This document shows positions 56,894 through 64,000 of a stretch of DNA of 64,000 nucleotides, in pieces; the stretch's first letter is position 1; each line of letters begins with the position of its first letter. This DNA is from Pseudomonas sediminis (GTDB lineage Bacteria > Pseudomonadota > Gammaproteobacteria > Pseudomonadales > Pseudomonadaceae), in NCBI RefSeq assembly GCF_039555755.1, contig NZ_CP154631.1:4154001-4218000 (forward strand). The letters are read 5' to 3'. A model generated the notes under the pieces. It saw nothing but the letters and a program-made list of their open reading frames with translations. It made no database searches and was not told where the DNA came from. Made by a program: the position numbers and the translations under genes.

Positions 56894-58119
56894 GCGTCAT
56901 TCCGCGCCGCGGTCCGACCAGGCTCACGCCGCCCTTCGCTCTTGGATTCCTGCACGGCAGTGGGGTCGACTACCTCCACTTCGCTACCGTCCCGCAGACG
57001 ATCGGTGCCTTCCATGACCAGCCGCTCGCCCGGCTGCACACCCTCGCTGACCATGCTGCGTTCAGCGTCGCTGGCGGCGATGGTGACCAGACGGATGCTC
57101 ACCTTGTTATCGTCACCCACGACGTAGACGAAGGTACCCTGGGTGCCGAACTGCACCGCAGCGGACGGAATGATGGTGGCGGCCTCACGGGTTTCAACGC
57201 GCAAACGCACGTTGACGAACTGATTGGGGAAGAGCATCTGCTCGGCGTTGTCGAAGCGCGCCTTGAGCTTGACCGTACCGGTGGTGGTGTCGATCTGGTT
57301 ATCCAGGCTTTCCAGTACGCCCTCGGCCAGTTTCAGGCGTTCGCCACGATCCCAGGCCTCGACGGCCAGGGTCGTGCCGTCGCGGCGGCGCTGCAGTACA
57401 GCAGGCAGATCGCCCTCGGGGATGGTGAAGATCACCGCGATCGGATCGGCCTGGGTGATCACCACCAGGGGGGTGGTATCGCCGCTGCTGACCAGGTTGC
57501 CGATATCCAGCTGACGCAGACCGAGGCGACCGTCGATGGGCGCGCGAATCTGGGTGAAGTCGAGGTTGAGCTTGGCCGTGGCGACGTCGGCCTGGTTGCT
57601 CTGCAGACTGCCACGGTACTGGTTGACCAGCGCCTGTTGGGTGTCCAGGGTCTGTTTGGCGATGCTGTCTTCGTCGTACAGTCCCTTGTAGCGCTGTAGG
57701 TCCAGCTCGGCGTTCTTCAGTTGCGCCTGGTTTTCCTGCAGCGCCCCCTGCGCCTGCTGCAAGGCCACCTGGTAAGGACGAGGATCGATCACCGCCAGCA
57801 GGTCACCGGCCTTGACCTGCTGGCCCTCCTCGAACAGCACCTTGACCAGCTCACCGTCGACCCGCGAACGCACGTTGACCGTGTTGTAGGAAGTCACCGT
57901 GCCAAGCGCCTTGAGCTCGATGGCGAACTCACCCTGCTTGACCTCGGCCATGCGCACCGGCACAGGCCCCATGTCACCGAAATGGCCACGGCCCATCTGC
58001 TGGCTTTCTGGCTTGCTCGGCCAGAACCACCACAGCAGCAGAAGCAGTACGACGAGCAACGTCAGGCCAATCAGCCACTGACGGGAGGAATTCGATGGAG
58101 ACGGGGAAGCATTCGACAT
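56890..58119 (-). CDS. muxA: RND efflux membrane-fusion protein, MuxA/MdtA type
   Basis: The periplasmic adaptor links the RND pump to OpmB. The 410-residue product has an N-terminal membrane anchor ([18 protein letters not shown], about residues 17-34), the lipoyl/barrel-sandwich region ([20 protein letters not shown]), an alpha-hairpin and the beta-barrel. The ATG at 58119 (MSNASPSPS) is preferred over a GTG at 58164, but neither has a strong ribosome site. It is the first gene of muxA–muxB–muxC–opmB. Confidence 0.92.
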   Translation of the reverse strand: MSNASPSPSNSSRQWLIGLTLLVVLLLLLWWFWPSKPESQQMGRGHFGDMGPVPVRMAEVKQGEFAIELKALGTVTSYNTVNVRSRVDGELVKVLFEEGQQVKAGDLLAVIDPRPYQVALQQAQGALQENQAQLKNAELDLQRYKGLYDEDSIAKQTLDTQQALVNQYRGSLQSNQADVATAKLNLDFTQIRAPIDGRLGLRQLDIGNLVSSGDTTPLVVITQADPIAVIFTIPEGDLPAVLQRRRDGTTLAVEAWDRGERLKLAEGVLESLDNQIDTTTGTVKLKARFDNAEQMLFPNQFVNVRLRVETREAATIIPSAAVQFGTQGTFVYVVGDDNKVSIRLVTIAASDAERSMVSEGVQPGERLVMEGTDRLRDGSEVEVVDPTAVQESKSEGRREPGRTAARNDA

Positions 58120-58301
58120 GGCAGGCGCAATATCACTTTTGATGGGAGTCGGCACGATAAGCACTGGCCCGCGTCAAGCAAAGCCCATTTACCCGCTTTT
58201 TACGCTGCCCTTACGTTACTAACTGTTTGAGTCCGCGAAAAAATCTGCATCGGGCAACGGACTGTCGACGTGCCCAGAACGTTCGGCTTGGTGCACAAAT
58301 A

Positions 58302-58328
58302 AAAACGGCCTGCGAAGCAGGCCGTTTT
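58302..58328 (-). terminator. tpx terminator
   Basis: The stem AAAACGGCCTGC / GCAGGCCGTTTT (12 bp) has a three-base loop. On the minus strand it is followed by TTATTT. It lies 18 bases past the end of tpx, between tpx and muxA. Confidence 0.87.
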
Positions 58329-58345
58329 ATCGAACCAGCTGCGAG

Positions 58346-58846
58346 TTACTTCAGCGCGGCCAGAGCAGCTGCGTAATTCGGCTCATCAGCGATCTCGCCA
58401 ACCAGCTCGCTGTGCAGCACCTTGTCGCTTTCATCCAGCACTACCACGGCGCGCGCGGCCAGGCCGGTCAGCGGGCCGCTGGCAATGGCCACACCGTAGT
58501 TCTTGAGGAAGTCGGCGCCACGCATGGTGGACAGATTGACCACGCTTTCCAGACCTTCGGCACCGCAGAAGCGTGCCTGGGCGAATGGCAGGTCAGCGGA
58601 GATGCACAGCACCACGGTATTGTTCAGTTGACCGGCTTCGGCGTTGAACTTGCGCACGGAGGTAGCACAGGTCGGGGTGTCGACGCTGGGGAAGATGTTC
58701 AGCACCTTGCGCTTGCCAGCCAGGCTGGCCAGGGTGACGTCGCTCAGGTCGCCAGCGACCAGGCTGAACGCCGGCGCCTGTTGGCCGGCCTGCGGCAGTT
58801 GGCCGTCGACCTGCACCGGGTTGCCTTTGAGAGTGACTTGCGCCAT
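58346..58846 (-). CDS. tpx: Thiol peroxidase (Tpx, atypical 2-Cys peroxiredoxin)
   Basis: Tpx reduces organic peroxides with electrons from thioredoxin. The 166-residue product has the peroxidatic Cys C60 in [15 protein letters not shown] and the resolving Cys C94 in [10 protein letters not shown]. The ATG at 58846 ([11 protein letters not shown]), with AAGGAAA about six bases upstream, is the family start; an open frame 12 codons longer is unlikely. It is a single-gene unit with its own terminator. Confidence 0.95.
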   Translation of the reverse strand: MAQVTLKGNPVQVDGQLPQAGQQAPAFSLVAGDLSDVTLASLAGKRKVLNIFPSVDTPTCATSVRKFNAEAGQLNNTVVLCISADLPFAQARFCGAEGLESVVNLSTMRGADFLKNYGVAIASGPLTGLAARAVVVLDESDKVLHSELVGEIADEPNYAAALAALK

Positions 58847-59021
58847 GGGAGTTTCCTTATCGTTCAGGGAGTTGAAGGACAAATGTGTGACATGGGGTTC
58901 GCCGTGGCGAATGCTCCATCGAATGGCAGGTCACGGCCCGACCATGCGTCCAGACTAGCGCAGAAGCGCCGCCGATACACCCGCAGCCATGTAGGGATTT
59001 AGCATAAAGGTGGCGCGACCA

Positions 59022-62000
59022 TCAGAAGTCCCGGCGATAGAACAGGTCGAGCGAGCTGGCCAGACCGCTGGCGGCCTCAAGGTACAGGCGCCGGCTCAGC
59101 TCGTAACGCAGAGCAATGGTGTTGGCCGGCTCGAACACACCCACGCCGTAACGCAGGCTCAGGCGCTCGGTGATATTGCCGCTGGCCACCACACTGGTGG
59201 TCACGCCACTGCCTTCAGTGTCGAGCTGGAAGTCCTGAATACCCAGGCTGTTGGCCAGGCCGGTGGTAATAGAACTGCTGCCGGCCAGACCGAGTGCCAG
59301 CGCTGCCTGGCCCAACATATTGTTGTCACCACTGCTCTGCCCCAGTGGCCGGCCCAGCACCAGATAGGACAGTGCCTGCTCCTGACTCATGGCCGGCTCG
59401 GCGAATACAGTAGTCGTGGGCTGCTCGGCGCTGCCGGACAGGCGAATACCGGCCACCACGGTGTCGACCCGGCGAATCGCTTCGACGTCGAGGAACGGCT
59501 GGTCGATGGGCCCGGTAAACAACAAGCGCGCGCGGCGAATGGTCAGGCGCTGGCCGTAAGCACGGTAGCGCCCGTTGACCAGATCCAACTCACCACGCGT
59601 ATCGAGGTCGTTGCCAATATGCACGCGTCCACGCAGGTCGGCAGTCAGGCCGAAACCGCTGAAGGCCAGCTTGTCCTGGCCAACCTCGACATCGACATCC
59701 ATGGCAATGCCCATGCCTTGATCGGCTTCCGGCACTTCACGACCGACCACCCGCGCGTCGTTGGAGACTTTCACGGTAGACGGCGGCAGCTCACGCACGC
59801 TGATCAGGCCGCGCGGCACACCAACTTTGCCGCTTACAGCCAGACGCTGGGCACGCAGTTGTAATTGCAGATCGGGCTCGACCTCCAGCTCAGCGTAAGG
59901 CTCGACCTTTACCGGCAGACGCTGCCCCTGCATCGACAGATCACCAATCAATCCATCGGCCCAGTTCAGTTCACCGCTCAGGTTACCGCGGCCGTTCTCA
60001 CCACTGCGCCAGTTACCCGATAGCTGCACCTGCTCACCCGCGATCAACGCCTGTAGCTGCAAATCCTCCAGGCTTACCGGCAGTTGGTTACCGGACAACT
60101 CACCGCCTTCCAGGCGTATCTGGCCGTTGATCTGCGGCGTCAGCAGATACCCGGAAATATTGCCACTGCCCTGCAGGCGCCCTTCTATTTTATCGGCGAC
60201 TGGCACGAACGGGCGCAACACCGCCAGATCGAAGCCGCTCAGGCGGAACTCGCCATTCAGCGGTTTGTTCTCCGGCCTGGGGTCGATCTGCGCCTGCAAC
60301 ACCAACTCACCCAGGCGGCTGCTGACGAAACGCAGCTCACTGTCCACCCGCTGCGGGCGTAGCGTGCTGTCCAGGCGCAGGCTGTCATAGGGAAAATCCA
60401 GCCACTGTTCTTCATCCGGCTGACGAATACGCAGGTTGCCGCCGCCAGCATCGAGCGTGACCTGGCCGTTGGGGCCACTGCCGGGCAGCTCGACCTTGAG
60501 CTGCCCGTCGAGACGCCCCTGCCAGGCGAAATCATCGGGCAACCAGGGCTGCAGGCTGGCCAGGGGGAAATTCTCCAGGCGCCAGTCCAGGCTGGGCTGC
60601 GGCATCAGCCGTTGCTGCCCGCCGCAGAGCCTGGCGTCACCGGACTGCCAGCAATGCGCCCCCAGGTTCAGGCGGCCGCTGACCAGGCGCTCCAGGCTCG
60701 CAGCCTGCTGCAGCTGCCAGTCCTGGCCGCCGCTCTGCACACGGCCACTGGCAATGCGCCCGCGCCAATCACCCTGCTCGCTGAGGTTACCGTCCAGTGC
60801 CAAGGCCAGCTGCAGCAGCGGGCCTTGCAGATTCAGCTCCAGTGCCTGACGGCGCTGGTCGCCACGCCCCTCAGCCTGTAGGCGCCCAAGATAGGTATCG
60901 CCGATACGGATACCGCGCAGATTCAAACCGATCTGCGCCTGCTGGCGAGCATCCAGCGTCGCGTCCAGCTGCAGGCGGCGCAGACTGGGGTCGCCAAAAG
61001 CAAGACGCTCCCCGCTCAACGCAAGCTGGCCTTGCGGCGCTTGCAGCGTACCGGCCAGGGACAGCTGGCCCTGTATCTGGCCTTGCAGGCCGGGCCAGAG
61101 CTGTCCCAGACGCGGCAACGCCAATTCCAGCTGACCACGCAAGCGCTGATCCAGCGCACCCTGGCCGTTGATCCGGTTATCGCCCAGGCGCACCAGTAAT
61201 CGCTCGAGCTGCCACTGCTCGCCGGCACCTGCACCCTGTACCTGTAATTGCGCTGGCTGGCCACGCAGACGGCCGTTGAGGTCGATATCGGCCTTGGCCT
61301 GCAGCGCACCGGCATTGAAGCTACCCGAGGTATTCAACGGCCCCGCCAGACTACCCGGCATCTCAGCCAGCCAGTAACCCGGATCGAGGGCGCTGAGCTG
61401 CAGCATGGCCTGCCAATCGATAGCGTCGGCGAAACCGACCTTGACCACCCCTTCGGCACGGCCCTGGCCAGCCACCAGCTGCAATTGCGGCAGGCTGACC
61501 TGGCCGAGATCGCCACTGACCGGACTGCTCAGACTGAAGTCCCCTGCCGGCCCCTTGAGCTGCGCAGCGAAGTTACCCAGGTAGTTACCTTCGCTGTAGC
61601 TGACTTCGGCCTGCAGTTGCTGCAGTGCCACGGGCGGCAGCTCATCCAGCGGGTACAGGCGCTGCCAGGGGAAATTCAGCCAATCGAGCTTGGCATCAGC
61701 CTGAAACGCCTCGCTCCAGGCGAGCATGCCGCTGAGCTGCAGATGCTGCTGATCCTCGGCCTCGATGCGCAGCAATTCGATATCCGCGCCCTTGGCATCG
61801 ACCCTGCCACGCAATGTCAACGGCATCGGCGCCTGTTCGGCGGGCAGAGTGGCGCTGCCATCGATGCGATAGCCGCTGCTCAGGTCACCCTTTGCCGACA
61901 AGGTAAGCGCCTGCAGGTGCAGCGTCTGCGGCAAACCGCTGCTGGCCTGAAAATCCTGGCTGGTCAGGCGCAGTTCAGCGGGCAGATGCTCAGACAGCGC

Positions 62001-62705
62001 CTGCACCTGTCCTTCGAAACGAGCATCGAGATAGCCACTGCTATCGGCCTCGATCGTCAGGTTGCGTTGCAATTCGCCGCCCACCTGCAGCGCCACCTGC
62101 CAGGCCTTGCCATCGACCTCCGGCAACTGCAGGCGACCACTCAGGGTCAAGGGCCAATTGCCCTGTGGTGTCAGCTGACCACTGACGTCCAGACTCAGGT
62201 CGTCACGCTGCAAGGCCAGGCGCTGCAGCTCCACGCCCTGCTCGCTCCAACTGGCGATCAGTTCGAGATCGCTCAGTTGCGCCTGGCCGTCCAGACGCAA
62301 CTCACCCAACTGGATATCGCCCAATTGCAAGCGCAGTGGCAGGTTGAGGTTCGGCAGGCTCAACGGCTCATCGCTGGCCTCCGCACTTTCGGGCAGAGTC
62401 ACGGCGACCTGCTGCAGATGCAGACGATCCAGGCACAGCGTCAAGCGCAGTAGGCAGGACGGTGACCAGGTCATGTCCAGCTGCTGCAACTCAACACTCA
62501 GCTCGTCCTGCTGCCAGATCAGCGCATCGGCCTGCCAGGCACCCCCGAGACGTCCTGCGAAATTGTCGACCTGCACCCCAGGCACTTGGGCCAGCAGCCA
62601 ACGGCTACCGCCCTGCGTACCGAGCATCGCCCATAAAGCGGCTACGAGCAGCAGCACAAGACCAAGCAGACCGCCGGCCAACCATTTCAGCAGGCGCCGG
62701 CTCAT
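59022..62705 (-). CDS. tamB: Translocation and assembly module subunit TamB
   Basis: TamB is a very long inner-membrane-anchored protein that spans the periplasm and, with TamA, helps assemble outer-membrane proteins and move phospholipids. The 1227-residue product has an N-terminal anchor (LAGGLLGLVLLLVAALWAML), a long beta-strand-rich middle of repeated Leu/Gly/Gln patterns (the beta-taco groove) and the conserved C-terminal DUF490 domain with LSYLVLGRPLGQSSGDNN and SLRYGVGVFEPANTIALRYE. Its start overlaps the tamA stop by a few bases. Confidence 0.94.
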   Translation of the reverse strand: MSRRLLKWLAGGLLGLVLLLVAALWAMLGTQGGSRWLLAQVPGVQVDNFAGRLGGAWQADALIWQQDELSVELQQLDMTWSPSCLLRLTLCLDRLHLQQVAVTLPESAEASDEPLSLPNLNLPLRLQLGDIQLGELRLDGQAQLSDLELIASWSEQGVELQRLALQRDDLSLDVSGQLTPQGNWPLTLSGRLQLPEVDGKAWQVALQVGGELQRNLTIEADSSGYLDARFEGQVQALSEHLPAELRLTSQDFQASSGLPQTLHLQALTLSAKGDLSSGYRIDGSATLPAEQAPMPLTLRGRVDAKGADIELLRIEAEDQQHLQLSGMLAWSEAFQADAKLDWLNFPWQRLYPLDELPPVALQQLQAEVSYSEGNYLGNFAAQLKGPAGDFSLSSPVSGDLGQVSLPQLQLVAGQGRAEGVVKVGFADAIDWQAMLQLSALDPGYWLAEMPGSLAGPLNTSGSFNAGALQAKADIDLNGRLRGQPAQLQVQGAGAGEQWQLERLLVRLGDNRINGQGALDQRLRGQLELALPRLGQLWPGLQGQIQGQLSLAGTLQAPQGQLALSGERLAFGDPSLRRLQLDATLDARQQAQIGLNLRGIRIGDTYLGRLQAEGRGDQRRQALELNLQGPLLQLALALDGNLSEQGDWRGRIASGRVQSGGQDWQLQQAASLERLVSGRLNLGAHCWQSGDARLCGGQQRLMPQPSLDWRLENFPLASLQPWLPDDFAWQGRLDGQLKVELPGSGPNGQVTLDAGGGNLRIRQPDEEQWLDFPYDSLRLDSTLRPQRVDSELRFVSSRLGELVLQAQIDPRPENKPLNGEFRLSGFDLAVLRPFVPVADKIEGRLQGSGNISGYLLTPQINGQIRLEGGELSGNQLPVSLEDLQLQALIAGEQVQLSGNWRSGENGRGNLSGELNWADGLIGDLSMQGQRLPVKVEPYAELEVEPDLQLQLRAQRLAVSGKVGVPRGLISVRELPPSTVKVSNDARVVGREVPEADQGMGIAMDVDVEVGQDKLAFSGFGLTADLRGRVHIGNDLDTRGELDLVNGRYRAYGQRLTIRRARLLFTGPIDQPFLDVEAIRRVDTVVAGIRLSGSAEQPTTTVFAEPAMSQEQALSYLVLGRPLGQSSGDNNMLGQAALALGLAGSSSITTGLANSLGIQDFQLDTEGSGVTTSVVASGNITERLSLRYGVGVFEPANTIALRYELSRRLYLEAASGLASSLDLFYRRDF

Positions 62706-64000
62706 AGTTCAGGCCCCATGGAGAAATGCAGGCGTACTCCACCGTCATCATCCAGCGCGTGGGCAAGGTCCAGGCGCAGCGGGCCCACCGGCGAAACCCA
62801 GCGCACGCCGAAGCCGACACCCGTCTTCAAGGTGGGGATGTCCAGCGAATTGAAGGAGTTGCCCTGGTCGATGAAGGTCGCCAGACGCCACTTGTCAGTG
62901 AGGCTGTACTGGTACTCGGCGCTGGCGGTGAACAGGTAACGGCCGCCAATCTTGTCGCCTCGGTTGTTCTCCGGCGACAGACTCTGATAGTCGTAACCGC
63001 GCACGCTCTGATCGCCACCGGCGAAGAAGCGCAGCGACGGCGGCACAGCGGAGAACCCATTGGTTTCGGTACCGCCGAACTGCACGCGGCCGAGCAAACG
63101 GTGATTGTCGAATACAGTGGTCAGGCCCTTGAGCATGACGTTGCCGTGCAGCACGTTGGCATCGGACAGCACGCCCTCGACGGCGCCGCGCAAATCGAAC
63201 TGCACCCGGTAGCCCTGGTTAGGGTCGAGCCGGTTATCGCTGCGCAACAGCGAATAGCTGACGCCGGGCATCAGCAAGGTGCTCAACCCGGAATCGTCGC
63301 CCAGGCGATATTCCTCGCGCTGCCATTTCACCGACAACACGCGTTGCCAGCCACCGGGGCGCTGGCTGTGCCATTCCGGGCCGAGGGTGAGCAGGCGGCT
63401 CAGGCTGTCCTTGCTGGCCAGCTCTTCATATTGATAACCGCCGGCCAGGCGCAACTTGTCGGTCAGTGGCGGATCACCGGGAATGTCGTACCACAGGCCA
63501 ACGTTCTGCCGCGGTGCGGATAGCTCGGTTTCGATGCCGTAGCTATGCCCCTGCGGATTGCGCCAGTGGCGCGTCCAGTTGGCGCGCAGACGCGGCCCGA
63601 CGTCGGTGGAAAAACCCAGCCCCAGGCCCATGGTACGTGGCTCACGTACCTGCAGCGCCACTGCCACGGGGATGCGCAACTGGTCAGCCTGGGTCGGGAT
63701 AGCATCGACCCGCACTGACTCGAAATAGCCGCTGGACTGCAGCGCCTGATACAGCTCGGCGATCAGTTCGGAGTCGTAGGGTGTGTCCGGATCGAACGGC
63801 ACCATGCGCAGCAGCAGCTCTTCATCGAACGGGAAGTCACCGCTGAAAGCGATATCGCCCAGGCTGTAGCGCGGCCCACTGACGAATACCAGCTCAATAT
63901 CGGCCACCCCGGCGGCCGGATCGATCTCCAGGCTCTGGCGAGAGAAGCGACCGTCGAAGAAACCATAGCGCGAGGCCTGATTCTGGATCAGCCGCTTGGC
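62702..64000 (-). CDS. tamA: Translocation and assembly module subunit TamA (5' end outside window)
   Basis: TamA is an Omp85-family outer-membrane beta-barrel partner of TamB. The visible 432 codons include part of the POTRA region (GDIAFSGDFPFDEELLLRMV, LYQALQSSGYFESVRVDAIP) and the barrel, with FFAGGDQSVRGYDYQSLSPE (the lid-lock VRGY-type motif) and the C-terminal strand DDGGVRLHFSMGPEL. The frame stays open to the window edge, so the true start lies beyond 64000. The coupling with tamB is the usual operon. Confidence 0.94.
   Translation of the reverse strand, partial: AKRLIQNQASRYGFFDGRFSRQSLEIDPAAGVADIELVFVSGPRYSLGDIAFSGDFPFDEELLLRMVPFDPDTPYDSELIAELYQALQSSGYFESVRVDAIPTQADQLRIPVAVALQVREPRTMGLGLGFSTDVGPRLRANWTRHWRNPQGHSYGIETELSAPRQNVGLWYDIPGDPPLTDKLRLAGGYQYEELASKDSLSRLLTLGPEWHSQRPGGWQRVLSVKWQREEYRLGDDSGLSTLLMPGVSYSLLRSDNRLDPNQGYRVQFDLRGAVEGVLSDANVLHGNVMLKGLTTVFDNHRLLGRVQFGGTETNGFSAVPPSLRFFAGGDQSVRGYDYQSLSPENNRGDKIGGRYLFTASAEYQYSLTDKWRLATFIDQGNSFNSLDIPTLKTGVGFGVRWVSPVGPLRLDLAHALDDDGGVRLHFSMGPEL

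Overview
The window is about 64 kb of GC-rich gammaproteobacterial chromosome and looks like a Pseudomonas, most likely a relative of P. aeruginosa / P. mendocina. From memory, the gene order cysG–serS–crcB–rarA–lolA–ftsK–trxB–aat–bpt–infA–clpA–clpS–cspD–icd–idh–nudJ–mnmA–hflD–(EamA)–purB–roxA–(GNAT)–aceA–nuoA-N–tam follows the P. aeruginosa PAO1 block PA2611–PA2650 closely. The species assignment is an inference. Most of the window is conserved core genome with few mobile features and no prophage, CRISPR array or defence island.

Layout. 1–2150: the tail of an unidentified gene, ybiB, and a glutathionyl-hydroquinone reductase. 2200–9970 (minus): siroheme synthase, seryl-tRNA synthetase, fluoride channel, RarA, LolA and FtsK. 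10150–16310: thioredoxin reductase, then a nearly complete N-degron pathway (Aat and Bpt attach N-terminal leucine or phenylalanine, ClpS reads it, ClpA unfolds the protein) with infA and cspD between or beside them. 16320–20170: two unrelated isocitrate dehydrogenases (icd, idh) transcribed away from a shared control region. 20330–28260: nudJ–mnmA–hflD–EamA transporter–purB, then roxA (ribosomal protein L16 hydroxylase) followed by three little-known genes in a tightly overlapping operon. 28260–30490: isocitrate lyase aceA behind a long leader. 30490–31890: a decayed gene, a 45-codon secreted-peptide ORF and an AT-rich promoter region. 31894–46780: the 13-gene nuo operon for respiratory complex I, with nuoC and nuoD fused. 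46856–48940: trans-aconitate methyltransferase divergent from an orphan TRAP binding protein that has a clear sigma-54 promoter. 48989–58119 (minus): a MuxABC–OpmB type tripartite efflux operon with two different RND pumps; a 140-bp palindromic MITE-like element lies between the two pump genes. 58346–64000 (minus): thiol peroxidase, tamB and the start-truncated tamA.

Functional themes. Carbon flow at isocitrate is concentrated here: two dehydrogenases and the lyase lie within 14 kb, next to the NADH dehydrogenase and a trans-aconitate detoxification gene (trans-aconitate is a by-product of the same cycle). Envelope biogenesis and export are represented by LolA, TamAB and the Mux pump. I did not find a clearly new multi-gene system. 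The best leads are the 45-residue secreted peptide, the roxA-linked unknown operon, the sigma-54/palindrome arrangement around the orphan dctP, the operator-like sites before aceA and cspD, and the MITE inside the efflux operon.
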